A stretch of DNA of 64,000 nucleotides from DASRDU01 sp035560235 (GCA_035560235.1 DATMAG010000065.1:105443-169442); one strand, 5' to 3'. Positions 9,273 through 18,389 are shown, counted from the first letter of the stretch. Translations and numbers: made by a program. Notes: generated by a model from the letters alone, not told the origin.

Positions 9273-12200
9273 TCAGAATCCGAACCGCAGGCTCATTTCA
9301 AACTGCCGCGCCGCGCTGGCGCTGTTCGAGATGCCAAAGTACGGCGAAGTCAGTGTGCCGCTGTACTGGCCGAAATTGACGTGATTGAACAGATTCGTGA
9401 TGTTGGCTGAAAGCTGCACAGTGTAACGCGCGCCTTCAGGCCCGCCGCCACCCATCATCCCGCCGCCCATCGGGCCGCCCATCATTCCGCCAGGGCCGCC
9501 ACGCATGCCGCCCATTCCGCCGCCACGACCGCCACCGCCGCCGCGACCGCCACCACCGCCCTGAGCTGCGCCAGAATCGCGCTTGCCAAAGCCCCACGTG
9601 CGGCTGATGTTCAGATTGACATTGAACGAACCGGGGCCGATGGCCGTGACGCCGTTCGGAAAGACCGCGGCCAGATACTGCCCGAAGGTCTGCCCGCCGG
9701 TGCAGGTGCCGGGATTGTTGCGATCGGGAACGCCGCTGCGGCAGAGCGTCAGCTGCGAATAGAGGCTTGCCGGCAGATCGGAGTTGCGGCTGATGCCCGC
9801 CGGACGATCAGTGAAGCTCGTGTCGCGGTTCACATCCTGCCCGAGCGTGATGTTGTAGGGCCTGCCGCTGGACGCAAAGATGAACGGCGCGAGCGTAACG
9901 CCTTTGGGCAGCGTGACGCGGCCACCGACAAAGAGCGTGTGGCGCGCATTCATTGATGACGGCCCCCACTCTGACCGCAGGTTGTAATTGTCAGCCGGAG
10001 TCGTGCCCGTGCCGTCCGAATCATTATTGGCAAACGACAGCGAATAGTTGCTGAAGACCGTGAAGCGACGGCTCATCATCCGGTTCAGACCAACGCGCAG
10101 GCCGTGATAGACCGAACTCGCTGACGATTCAACCTGGAAGATGTTGCCCTTTGTCGGATCGGGCCGGGTGCAGTTGACATCAATTGTCTGTCCGGCGCAG
10201 CCCGGAAGATCGCTGAGCAGTTCCGGGCGCGGCGCGTTGATGTTGCGCGTGCGGTACTGATGGACGCCGCGTGAAAAGATGTAAGTCGCCGAACCGACCA
10301 GTCCGAACGGCAGCTGCCGCTCAACGCCCAGGTTGATGCTGTAGGTTGACGGAGCCTTGAGATTCGGATCGAGCGTGCGAATGATGGAATTCTGCACGCT
10401 CAGATTTGAATTGCCTGTTACCGGCAGCGGATCGCCTGGTTTGTAATTCGGATTGAAGACCGGGTTCTCGATGATGATGCTCTGCTGCGTCAGGCCGTTG
10501 TAACGCAGCGCGAGCGCATAGGTGCCTTCGTTCAGGCGCTGATAAAAGATTCCGGCTCCGGCGCGAATCGTTGTCTTGCGATCCTTGAAGGGTGACCACG
10601 CAATAGCCAGGCGCGGCGCGAAGTTATTCTTGTCATCGAGATTCGTCTGGAACTCGTGCCTGAAGCCGAGCGAGAGCGTGAAAGCCTGGCTCAGCCGGAA
10701 GTCGTCATTGACGAACCAGGAATATTCAGTCTGGCTGTAGCGCAGTCGCGGATCACCAAGACTGGTCGTGAACTGATAGCGGCCCCGTGTGCTCGTCACC
10801 GGAATCGGTTCGCCGTTGAGCACGGCGCGATAAGCGTCGAGGCTCGGGAAGGTGTAAGTGCCGTTGAAGTTGCTCGCGCTGTAATCGTTGCGACGAACGT
10901 ACTGAACCTGCACGCCGCCCTTGATGGTGTGTTTCTTCAGGCTGTAGGTCAGATAGTTCTGCAACTCGTAATCGAACTGCCTTGAATTGCTCAGGCCGGT
11001 CGGTGAACCGCCGCCGTTGAAGGCATCAAGCACGTTGATTGCCACGCCCTGCGTGCGCGCGCGCGTTTCGCTGGTGTCATAGCCGAGCCGCAGCCGCGCT
11101 TCGTTGATCAGGCGCGTGGAAAGAATCGTTGTGTTCGAAATCTGAAGATCGTTGTTGACGCCTTCTGAATCAGTCCCGCGCTCAGGCAGCGTGAAGTTGG
11201 TCACGCCGCTCGCGCCGCCACCACCACGACCGCCGCCGCCGAATCCGCCGAACCCGCCGCCGCCGAACCGGACGGCAAATTCCTGATTGAATGATTCACG
11301 CATCGAGCGATGGTAATTGACGCTCAGCGTGTTCCTGCTCGTCACCAGGTAATCGGTGCGAATGCCGAAGAAGGTATTGTTGTTCGGAGCCGGGACATTG
11401 GCGACAAACGGCCCGTTGAGCGTAATCGCATTGGTCGTGCTGGCGCCGTCGAGATTCGTCCGATCCATAAAGGCGAAGAACGACATCTTCTTTTTGATGA
11501 TCGGGCCGCCGATATTGAAGTTGTACCGCTGCTGCGAGAGGTCAGGCTTGACGATGGCAAAGGCGTTGCGCGCATCGAGCGCCGAATTGCGGAAGTTCAT
11601 TCCAAACGAGCCGCGGAAGGAATCGAGGCCGGGCCTGGTAATGATTTCAACGCGCCCGAAGCCGGGCTGTGAGTATTCCGGCGAGAAGGGATTCTGATTG
11701 ATCTTGATCTGCATGATCGCCTCTTTGGGCGGCAGCCGGTTCGCGCTGAATCCGTTGACCAGAATCTGTGCGCCGCCCTGTCCGCCGCTCGCGCCTGCGG
11801 CAGCCGGACCGGCCAGCGCCTGCAGATAATCGCGCAGATCATCTTCATTGTCAGGCAGCGTCTTGATGAACTCCTCGCCGAGAACTGTCGCGCTCTGATT
11901 CTGATCAGGATCCGTGTTGACGGCGTTCGATTCCGCCTGCACTTCGGTCTGAATTTCAACTGCCGCCACTGTGAGCGTGACCTTCAGCGCGTCAGCGTGG
12001 GGCAGTTTCAGATCGCTCTGCACAAAAGGCTGGAATCCCTTGAACTCAACCGTCAGGGTGTAGACTCCGGGCAGCAGATTCGGGACGACGAATTCACCCG
12101 CGGCATTCGCCACGACTGTGCGCGGCTTTCCGGCATTCGGGCCTTCAGTCGCGGTCACTGTGACATTCGCGCCTGGAATCACCGCGCCGACTTCATCCAC

Positions 12201-12302
12201 TACCTGACCGTGCAATGTACTCGTGGCCTGGGCAAAGGCGGTGGAGCTGAGCATCAATGCTCCTGATAAAACGAGCAGGACAATAAGCAGTGCTTTTTTC
12301 AT
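9273..12302 (-). CDS. Oar-like TonB-dependent outer-membrane receptor with carboxypeptidase-regulatory domain
   Basis: The ATG at 12302 is preferred over an in-frame ATG 24 nt upstream, because it directly precedes a signal peptide (MKKALLIVLLVLSGALMLSS...AFAQ) and GGGAAGAG lies just upstream. Residues about 25-110 form a carboxypeptidase-regulatory-like fold (STLHGQVVDEVGAVIPGANVTV). A plug-like region follows (about 130-230, ILVNGFSANRLPPKEAIMQIKINQNPFS), then a long beta-barrel ending in the C-terminal aromatic signature LRFGF. Glycine-rich insertions occur mid-barrel and near the C-terminus. Such receptors import large substrates or act in surface assembly; the ligand is unknown. It ends at the 9197-9234 terminator. 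Confidence 0.88.
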   Translation of the reverse strand: MKKALLIVLLVLSGALMLSSTAFAQATSTLHGQVVDEVGAVIPGANVTVTATEGPNAGKPRTVVANAAGEFVVPNLLPGVYTLTVEFKGFQPFVQSDLKLPHADALKVTLTVAAVEIQTEVQAESNAVNTDPDQNQSATVLGEEFIKTLPDNEDDLRDYLQALAGPAAAGASGGQGGAQILVNGFSANRLPPKEAIMQIKINQNPFSPEYSQPGFGRVEIITRPGLDSFRGSFGMNFRNSALDARNAFAIVKPDLSQQRYNFNIGGPIIKKKMSFFAFMDRTNLDGASTTNAITLNGPFVANVPAPNNNTFFGIRTDYLVTSRNTLSVNYHRSMRESFNQEFAVRFGGGGFGGFGGGGRGGGGASGVTNFTLPERGTDSEGVNNDLQISNTTILSTRLINEARLRLGYDTSETRARTQGVAINVLDAFNGGGSPTGLSNSRQFDYELQNYLTYSLKKHTIKGGVQVQYVRRNDYSASNFNGTYTFPSLDAYRAVLNGEPIPVTSTRGRYQFTTSLGDPRLRYSQTEYSWFVNDDFRLSQAFTLSLGFRHEFQTNLDDKNNFAPRLAIAWSPFKDRKTTIRAGAGIFYQRLNEGTYALALRYNGLTQQSIIIENPVFNPNYKPGDPLPVTGNSNLSVQNSIIRTLDPNLKAPSTYSINLGVERQLPFGLVGSATYIFSRGVHQYRTRNINAPRPELLSDLPGCAGQTIDVNCTRPDPTKGNIFQVESSASSVYHGLRVGLNRMMSRRFTVFSNYSLSFANNDSDGTGTTPADNYNLRSEWGPSSMNARHTLFVGGRVTLPKGVTLAPFIFASSGRPYNITLGQDVNRDTSFTDRPAGISRNSDLPASLYSQLTLCRSGVPDRNNPGTCTGGQTFGQYLAAVFPNGVTAIGPGSFNVNLNISRTWGFGKRDSGAAQGGGGGRGGGGGRGGGMGGMRGGPGGMMGGPMGGGMMGGGGPEGARYTVQLSANITNLFNHVNFGQYSGTLTSPYFGISNSASAARQFEMSLRFGF
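9432..9575 (-). repeat. Gly/Met/Arg-rich low-complexity segment in the receptor
   Basis: This stretch encodes about 45 residues of almost only Gly with Arg, Met and Pro (runs such as GGGGGRGGGGGRGGG, then GGMMGGPMGGGMMGGGG). It interrupts the barrel shortly before its last strands and is probably an exposed loop. A smaller Gly/Phe-rich run lies near 11210-11270. Confidence 0.8.
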
Positions 12303-12687
12303 TTCCGATCTCTTCCCTGATCTCAATTAACTTCTCAGTTGTTGGTGAGGCCATTCTCGCTCTGCAAGGCGGTGATTATATGACGATCTGTCACCATCAT
12401 TGGTTTCAAAACTGCTGGAGAAAGGTTCCGGAAGAGCGTTTTTCACGCGAAAAAAACTGCTCGGGAGGCTCTGATGTAAATGATGTAAAGAATTCCGTGT
12501 AAAGAATGTAAAGAGTTAAGGATGTAAAGAGAAAACGGCCCTGTGGTGAAGCCCTGCAGTTCCCCTTGACTGTATTCGTCAGCCCGCCTGATTGACACCT
12601 GCGCGAACGTCACATAGCCTTGCGGCCTCAGCGGTGGAGCGCGCGCTTCGCGATCCACTCACGATCCGGCAGACAATGGAGGCAGCA
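12303..12687. other. Divergent regulatory region, receptor versus dehydratase
   Basis: A 385-bp spacer between divergently transcribed genes. It contains the five-copy TGTAAA cluster at 12475-12528. The reading frame of the dehydratase extends to an ATG at 12592, but that part lacks a ribosome-binding site and resembles no family sequence. Confidence 0.5.
12475..12528. repeat. Five-copy TGTAAA(G) direct-repeat cluster
   Basis: TGTAAA begins at 12475, 12484, 12498, 12507 and 12523, giving offsets of 9, 14, 9 and 16; four copies continue as TGTAAAGA. On the minus strand the units read TTTACA, close to a -35 hexamer. Its place between divergent genes suggests a multi-site operator. Confidence 0.6.
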
Positions 12688-14877
12688 GTGACTGAACGCA
12701 TTCGCATCATTCGTGGCAGCAATCCCTATCAGCGCGAGGTTCAGGGCAAGGCCAATGAACCGATCACCGTCGCCGCGCTGCTTGATCGCAGCCGCGCGCT
12801 GACGGGCGAGCGCAATCTGAGCTATTCGCTCGCGGAGATCGTTGACCGGCTGGATGAGAACGCGCCGCGCATCGCCATCATCGGCGGCTCGCCCGATCAT
12901 CCGGCGCACATCATGGATTATGCGACGAGCGCGCGCGCCGCCGTCCGCATCTGGCAGCGGGGCGGCGTGCCTTTTTACTTCTCGACGCCGGTGCTGTGCG
13001 ACGGCACGGCGCAGTCGAATGTCGGAATGTGTTATTCGCTCGAATCGCGCAACGCGATGACTGCGATGATTGCGAATCAGATGGAAGCGCAGTCTTATCA
13101 CGGCGCGTTCGTCATTCAGGGCTGCGACAAACAGCCGCTCGCCGCCGTGGCCGCGCTTGCCGCCGTTGATGTCACGCGCCGGGCGCGCGGCGATGCGCCT
13201 GTCTTTGCGACCTTTGCGCCCGCGCACGTGCTGAAGGGCGGAACGATTCCCGCTGATCTGCGAGCTGAAATCGAAGCCGTCGCCCGTCAGGCCGAAGCGA
13301 TGAATCATCCTGAGATTGCCGACGACCTGAGCGATGCGCTCAGTTACGTGCTGCAATGTTCATCGAACCAGGCGTTTCAGGGAGTCTTTATTCGCGCCGT
13401 CGCCGCAGGCGTCATCACCGAAGCCGAGCACAAGAGCCTTGAGAAACGCCTGGCCATTCACACCTGCGACGGGCAGGGCGGCATCTGCGCCTTCAACGGC
13501 ACCGGCAATTCATCGCGTCACATCGTTTCAGCCTTTGGTCTGGTGCATCCCGCGCTTGAACTGCTCACCGCGCCGCCCGATCAGCAGCGCGTCAACGCCG
13601 CTGTGGATGCGCTCTTTACGTACTGCAACAATCCTGACTATTCGGTCTCAGAGATGGTCCGGCGCAATATCGGGAACGCCATCCGCATTCACGCAACAAC
13701 GGGCGGTTCGACCAATCTGATGATGCATCTCGTCTCAGCGATGATCCACGCCGGAGTTGATTTCAGCCTCGACGATTACGAACGCATTCACCGCGCGCAT
13801 CCGATTCCCGACCTGTTCGATTATTCGCTGACGCAGGGCCGCACGATCTTTGAACTCGCCGCGCAGTGCTGCGCCGGACAGATTCGCGGGATGGAAACGG
13901 TGATGTATGAACTGACGCGCAACGATGTGCCGATGACGCTCGATGCGCCGACCGCGACCGGCACGACGTGGCGCGAACGACTGTCAGACACGCGCAACCT
14001 CTCAGCCGCAGGCGTCACGGAGAACCCGATTATTCTGAGCCGGCCGCGTCGCCGGGTGAGTGGCGTTGACGTGCTGCGCGGCAATTTCTTCGATTCAGCC
14101 GTCGTCAAGATCAGCGGCATGACGGACGCGCACCTCGATGAATTCGACGGGAAGCTGAGCGTGGTGCTGTATTTTGAAAATGAAGACGACGCGAACCGGC
14201 AGTTGCTTGATGTTCACTTCGAGGCTTCAGTCAGAGCGCACGCCGAAATCACCCGCGACGATCTGCTGCGCATTTACGAACACAACTCCGGCAAGCAGGC
14301 CGATGCGCGCATTGAAGCCTTCACTCGCGATGAACTCTTCGATTATCTGGTCGCTGAGCGCCTGATCAAATTTTCGCTCGTCATCAGCGGGCAGGGGCCG
14401 GAAGCTTACGGGATGCCCGAAATGTTTACGCCCATTCAGCACGTCAACGCCAGCCGCTTTCTCAAAAAACTGGCGATGATTATTACTGACGGGCGTTACT
14501 CCGGCGTCAGTTACGGCGCAGCCATCGGCCACGTCACGCCCGAAGCGAAACGCGGCGGCGGCATTCTGTACCTTGAGACGGGCGACATCATTCAGGCGAA
14601 CCTGCGCGCCCGCAACCTGACGCTCGTTGATCGCGAAGCGCTGAGACAGCGCGGCGAGATCGCGCCCTTTGCTGATGACCTGTCAGTCGTGCGCCGCGCT
14701 CTCGGTGCGGCGCGGTTGCGCCGCATCAATGAACGATTGCGCGACATTGTGCCGACCAACCGGATGCGCGACGTGACCGATGCCGCGCACGGCGTCGTGC
14801 CGAACGCGGTGGCCGAATGCGCGACAGTGTCATTTGTCGAATCAGCAGGTGAACGGCTGGCGCTGGCCGGAGATTGA
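12688..14877 (+). CDS. Divergent IlvD/Edd-family dehydratase
   Basis: The GTG at 12688 is chosen because GGAGG lies 5 nt upstream; an in-frame ATG at 12592 would add 32 atypical residues. Family landmarks in order are GGVPFYFSTPVLCDGTAQSN, QGCDKQPLAA (cluster-ligand Cys), CDGQGGIC (matching the second cluster Cys region), TTGGSTNLMMHL, and TDGRYSGVSYGAAIGHVTPEA (the C-terminal signature). At about 729 residues it is much longer than dihydroxy-acid dehydratases (about 560-620). The extra length lies partly in the second half (around FENEDDANRQLLDVHFE to FSLVISGQGPEAYGMPEMF). It probably eliminates water from a sugar acid or dihydroxy acid using an Fe-S cluster; the substrate is not predictable. 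No ilv genes are nearby. Confidence 0.8.
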   Translation: MTERIRIIRGSNPYQREVQGKANEPITVAALLDRSRALTGERNLSYSLAEIVDRLDENAPRIAIIGGSPDHPAHIMDYATSARAAVRIWQRGGVPFYFSTPVLCDGTAQSNVGMCYSLESRNAMTAMIANQMEAQSYHGAFVIQGCDKQPLAAVAALAAVDVTRRARGDAPVFATFAPAHVLKGGTIPADLRAEIEAVARQAEAMNHPEIADDLSDALSYVLQCSSNQAFQGVFIRAVAAGVITEAEHKSLEKRLAIHTCDGQGGICAFNGTGNSSRHIVSAFGLVHPALELLTAPPDQQRVNAAVDALFTYCNNPDYSVSEMVRRNIGNAIRIHATTGGSTNLMMHLVSAMIHAGVDFSLDDYERIHRAHPIPDLFDYSLTQGRTIFELAAQCCAGQIRGMETVMYELTRNDVPMTLDAPTATGTTWRERLSDTRNLSAAGVTENPIILSRPRRRVSGVDVLRGNFFDSAVVKISGMTDAHLDEFDGKLSVVLYFENEDDANRQLLDVHFEASVRAHAEITRDDLLRIYEHNSGKQADARIEAFTRDELFDYLVAERLIKFSLVISGQGPEAYGMPEMFTPIQHVNASRFLKKLAMIITDGRYSGVSYGAAIGHVTPEAKRGGGILYLETGDIIQANLRARNLTLVDREALRQRGEIAPFADDLSVVRRALGAARLRRINERLRDIVPTNRMRDVTDAAHGVVPNAVAECATVSFVESAGERLALAGD

Positions 14878-14894
14878 AGAGAGACTTCAGCAGT

Positions 14895-16262
14895 TCACCT
14901 GATTGACAGCGGCACTGCCGGAGAGAGGACTTCGTTGAAGCAGAGTCGCAGTTCCGTTTCGCCCGGTTCGATTCCGTCGGGCAGTTGCGCTTCGACCTGC
15001 CAGGTGCCGTGCTTTGCCACAAAACCGACGAACTGCGGTCTGATGATGTATTCACCAAGGCGCAGGTGAACATTTTCGACGCTGGCCGTTTCGTTCAGTC
15101 CGTGAACGTAGAGTATCAGAGATGATTTCTCTCCGCGCGCGTGAATGTCAGTGCCGTAATCGCAGCCGTTTCTGATCGTCACGATCTTTGGTTCATCCGG
15201 CTGCGGCGAGGTGAGAGCAACGCTCACTGGCGGTGAGAGTCTGCCTTCAACTGTCTGAACCTGCACCTGAGCCGCGCCGGGCAGGAAGGTCGCAGGAATC
15301 GGAACTTCAAGCTGCATCAAATCGTGCAGCGATCCACTGAGCGCCCTGGCGCAATGCGGTCTGATCTGTCCGACATAACGCGGCAGCACGGCTTCATCGT
15401 TGATGATGACGCGCAGATTGTTTGCATCGCTTCGTTCCGCTGACAGTCCTGAAACGATCAGCGTCATCACAGCCTGGCTGCCTGCAACCGGAATCTCACG
15501 AATCAGCAGATCATCGGCGCGCCCGTAAAATTCGATTCGCGGTTCGCTCGTCACAACTTCCGCTTCAGGCATTCGCTTGCGAAACGTCGCCCAGCAGTAG
15601 GACGTGCCTGCGCCGAAGATGCTGACAAGCTGCGCTTCAAGCTCTGCGGCGAGGCGGCGAATCTCAGCTTCGCCAAATGCCGCGCCGGTCCAGGTGTCCT
15701 TCTCGACCTGTTCATAATCGGCCACCGTGATGCCGTTGGTATGAAACTTCAGCAACCCGCCGGGTCTGATCGTGCGGAAAGCGTCAGTGATGCAGGAACG
15801 GATCACCTCGGCGTCCGGCACGTGCTGAAAGACGTAAACCGAAAAGGCCAGATCGAAGTAATCATCCGGCAGCGGCCTGAAATCAACTCCGCTGGTTTCA
15901 AGCAGCCTGACGTTGTTCAGTCCGGCCAGGCGTTCACGGGCGCGGCTGATCATTTCGCCCGACACGTCAACCGCCGTGACTTCGCCAAAGACTTCGGCCA
16001 GATGCCGCGTCATGCGCCCGATGCCGCAGCCGATTTCCAGCACGCGCAGTTGACGCGCCTCGCGGCCCTGCAGAATCAGCGGCAGTTCCGCGAGCAGCCA
16101 GTTCTGCACTTCGGCCCGGCCTGTCGCATCGAAATCCTCTTCGCTCTGTTCCAGGCTGACGGTGGTGATGTACCACTTCGCGTTCTCCCGGGCGCGCTCG
16201 TTCCAGTCGCGCTTCATCACCTGCGATGCTTCAATTAGTCCCTGTCTGTTCGTTTCAGTCAT
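14895..16262 (-). CDS. SAM-dependent methyltransferase with C-terminal beta domain
   Basis: 455 residues. Motif I (VLEIGCGIGRMTRHLAE, about residues 73-90), an acidic post-I motif (VTAVDVSG) and FQHVPD/LRPGG-like motifs mark a class I Rossmann methyltransferase in the first 230 residues. The remainder (about 245-455) is beta-rich and of no recognised family; it resembles tandem Ig-like modules (LRVIINDEAVLPRY, VENVHLRLGEY). It starts 6 bp after the stop of the upstream ABC ATPase gene, so the two are probably cotranscribed. The acceptor substrate is unknown. Confidence 0.75.
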   Translation of the reverse strand: MTETNRQGLIEASQVMKRDWNERARENAKWYITTVSLEQSEEDFDATGRAEVQNWLLAELPLILQGREARQLRVLEIGCGIGRMTRHLAEVFGEVTAVDVSGEMISRARERLAGLNNVRLLETSGVDFRPLPDDYFDLAFSVYVFQHVPDAEVIRSCITDAFRTIRPGGLLKFHTNGITVADYEQVEKDTWTGAAFGEAEIRRLAAELEAQLVSIFGAGTSYCWATFRKRMPEAEVVTSEPRIEFYGRADDLLIREIPVAGSQAVMTLIVSGLSAERSDANNLRVIINDEAVLPRYVGQIRPHCARALSGSLHDLMQLEVPIPATFLPGAAQVQVQTVEGRLSPPVSVALTSPQPDEPKIVTIRNGCDYGTDIHARGEKSSLILYVHGLNETASVENVHLRLGEYIIRPQFVGFVAKHGTWQVEAQLPDGIEPGETELRLCFNEVLSPAVPLSIR

Positions 16263-16268
16263 CCCGTT

Positions 16269-17192
16269 TCAGTTCAGGCTTTCATTGCCGGTCAGCCGCA
16301 GAAAGACGTCTTCCAGATTCGACGGACGCAGGAAGGTTTCGCAGTCTTCATAAGCGCTGATGAGCGGCGCCAGGTGTTCGGCGGAAGGAGCGAAATAGAA
16401 ATGCGTCGAGCCGCGCTGCTCGGCAATGATGTTGTCAGGCGTCCGCAACTGCCGCCCGTTGCAGCCCCGCGCTTCGAGCGCGAAGTGCAGCGCGTGGCGC
16501 GCAATCAGTTCGCGCGGCGTGCCGCTGACCAGAATCCGCCCATGATTGATGATCAGCAGCCGGTCGCACAGTTTTTCGGCCTCGTCCATGTAATGCGTCG
16601 AAAGCAGAATCGTCAGCCCCTGCTGACGCAGTTCGCGCAGCTTTTCCCAGATCGCATGCCGGACGTGCGGGTCAAGCCCTGTGGTCGGTTCATCGAGAAT
16701 CAGAATCCGGGGCTGATTGATCAGCCCGCGCGCGATCATCAGGCGGCGTTTCATTCCGCCCGAGAGCGCTTCGATGCGGGCGTCGCGTTTGTCTTCGAGT
16801 TCGACAAAGCGGATCAGTTCATCAGCGCGCCGTGCGGCTTCAGCGCGGGGAATGCGAAAGTAACGGGCGTGAACGAGCAGGTTGTCGCGCACGTTCAGAT
16901 CAGGGTCGAGGTTGTTTTCCTGCGGGACGACGCCGACGATGGCCTTGATCTCGCGCGGCTGCGTGGTCACATCCAGCCCGGCGATCTCCAGCGTGCCCGC
17001 AGTGAGCGGCGTGCGGCAGTAAATCATTCGCATCGTCGTGGACTTGCCTGCTCCGTTCGGCCCGAGCATCCCGAAGGCTTCGCCGTGACTGACCGTGAAG
17101 CTGATGCCATCAACCGCCGTCAGGCGGTCGTAGCGTTTGACCAGATCGCGCGCCTCAACCGCAAAGGGAGCGCGCTCGTGACTGACCTTCAT
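16269..17192 (-). CDS. ABC transporter ATP-binding protein (DrrA/NodI-like)
   Basis: 307 residues. Walker A is GPNGAGKST (about residue 43), the ABC signature is LSGGMKRR, Walker B is ILILDEPTTGLD and the switch His is in LLSTHYMDEAE. The C-terminal extension and the YDRLTAVDGISF start fit the daunorubicin-resistance/NodI exporter ATPase group. No permease gene is adjacent; the next gene in the operon is a methyltransferase. The partner membrane protein must be encoded elsewhere. AGGA upstream supports the ATG. Confidence 0.85.
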   Translation of the reverse strand: MKVSHERAPFAVEARDLVKRYDRLTAVDGISFTVSHGEAFGMLGPNGAGKSTTMRMIYCRTPLTAGTLEIAGLDVTTQPREIKAIVGVVPQENNLDPDLNVRDNLLVHARYFRIPRAEAARRADELIRFVELEDKRDARIEALSGGMKRRLMIARGLINQPRILILDEPTTGLDPHVRHAIWEKLRELRQQGLTILLSTHYMDEAEKLCDRLLIINHGRILVSGTPRELIARHALHFALEARGCNGRQLRTPDNIIAEQRGSTHFYFAPSAEHLAPLISAYEDCETFLRPSNLEDVFLRLTGNESLN

Positions 17193-17301
17193 AATCCTGA
17201 TCTTTTCCCGACTTTCCCGCGCCTCACTGCCTCTAACAGAGCGAAAGGGCCGCGCGCCCTCTTCGCTCTTCAGTCAGACCTGAGCAGGGAGGAATCCTTA
17301 C

Positions 17302-17568
17302 ATGAAACGATTTGCAATCTGCACCATTGTGATTTTTCTCGCCGTCTCAACCTTCACCACTGCCTTTGCCCAGACGGGCCGGATCAGACGTCAGCTGCGC
17401 CGTCAGCAGAAACTCGACAGAGCCTTTCAGCGTCTGGATCGCAACAATGACGGCAGAATCACGCGGGATGAATGGACGCGCCGACCGAAAGCCTTCGACC
17501 GTTTCGACCTGAACCGCGACGGCGCGATCACACGCGACGAATTCGAACAGGTCAGACGGCGCAGGTGA
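17302..17568 (+). CDS. Small secreted EF-hand protein
   Basis: 88 residues with a signal peptide (MKRFAICTIVIFLAVSTFTTAFAQ) and two canonical calcium loops, DRNNDGRITRDE (about residues 49-60) and DLNRDGAITRDE (about 70-81). Each loop has Asp/Asn at positions 1, 3 and 5 and Glu at 12. GGGAGGA lies upstream. It is probably a periplasmic or extracellular calcium-binding protein; its partner is unknown. Confidence 0.8.
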   Translation: MKRFAICTIVIFLAVSTFTTAFAQTGRIRRQLRRQQKLDRAFQRLDRNNDGRITRDEWTRRPKAFDRFDLNRDGAITRDEFEQVRRRR

Positions 17569-17609
17569 CAGGCAAAAACGGAAGAACCGATTGAATCAGC
17601 GGCATTCTC

Positions 17610-17697
17610 CATTCTCCATTTTCAATTCTCCATTATTCTGCAGGCGGCTTGTGAGTCAGTTTCCGGCAAAATAATGGAGAATTGAAAGTGGAGAATG
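17610..17697. repeat. 28-bp inverted repeat (ATTCTCCATT type)
   Basis: Arms 17610-17637 and 17670-17697 are reverse complements with one mismatch, separated by 32 nt. The left arm is preceded by a further partial copy of CATTCTCC at 17603. It lies between convergent genes and could form a long hairpin acting as a bidirectional terminator, or be a dispersed palindromic element. Confidence 0.75.
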
Positions 17698-17729
17698 AAC
17701 CGCTGTTTTCCCGGCGCTCCCGCTTCCGG

Positions 17730-18389
17730 CTACGAATTCTTCACCTTCTCCCAGTCCTTCAGAAAGTTGGCCAGCCCGATGTCCGTCAGCGGATGTTTGA
17801 TGAGCTGTTCGAGGACCTTGAAGGGCATGGTGGCAATGTCCGCGCCGAGCCGGGCCGATTCGATCACGTGCAGCGGATGGCGAATGCTGGCGGCCAGAAT
17901 CTGCGTATTGAACCCGTAGTTGTCGAAGATTTCCCGAATCTCTCCGATCAGGCCCATGCCTTCGTGGCCGATGTCATCGAGACGACCGATGAACGGGCTG
18001 ACGAAAGCTGATCCGGCCTTGGCCGACATCAGCGCCTGCGTCGCATTGAAGATCAGCGTCTGATTGATGCGAATGCCTTCCTTTGAAAGCGTGTGCGTGG
18101 CCTGCAGTCCGGCTTTGGTCATCGGCAGCTTGACGTAAACGTTCGGATGAATCCTGGCCAGGTCGCGGCCCTCGCTGAGCATGCCTTCGTAATCGGTCGC
18201 CACCACTTCGGCACTGACCGACGCGCCTTCCCAGTGGAGGATTTCGCAGATGGCGCGGATGTGTTCCCTGAAATCAACCCGGCCTTCCTTTGCCACCAGG
18301 CTCGGATTGGTCGTCACGCCGTCCAGCACGCCGAGGCTGGCGGCTTCGCGGATTTCATCAAGATTGGCGGTATCAACGAAAAACTTCAT
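17730..18389 (-). CDS. fsa: Transaldolase-like fructose-6-phosphate aldolase
   Basis: 219 residues from ATG 18389; an ATG 36 nt upstream is rejected because the family begins with MKFFVDTANLDEI and AAGGAAG precedes 18389. Landmarks: GVTTNPSLVAKEG (about residues 25-37), the Schiff-base lysine in YVKLPMT (about 84), and SPFIGRLDDIG. This is the short transaldolase type (TalC/FSA, about 215-220 residues), which either moves dihydroxyacetone units or cleaves fructose 6-phosphate. Sequence alone does not separate the two activities. Confidence 0.9.
   Translation of the reverse strand: MKFFVDTANLDEIREAASLGVLDGVTTNPSLVAKEGRVDFREHIRAICEILHWEGASVSAEVVATDYEGMLSEGRDLARIHPNVYVKLPMTKAGLQATHTLSKEGIRINQTLIFNATQALMSAKAGSAFVSPFIGRLDDIGHEGMGLIGEIREIFDNYGFNTQILAASIRHPLHVIESARLGADIATMPFKVLEQLIKHPLTDIGLANFLKDWEKVKNS

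Noticed and set aside
12592..12687. N-terminal extension of the dehydratase
   Set aside because: No ribosome-binding site at ATG 12592, whereas GGAGG lies 5 nt before GTG 12688 where family-like sequence begins.
16374..17450. 358-codon plus-strand open frame
   Set aside because: Antisense to the ABC ATPase gene and overlapping the EF-hand gene; no family resemblance.
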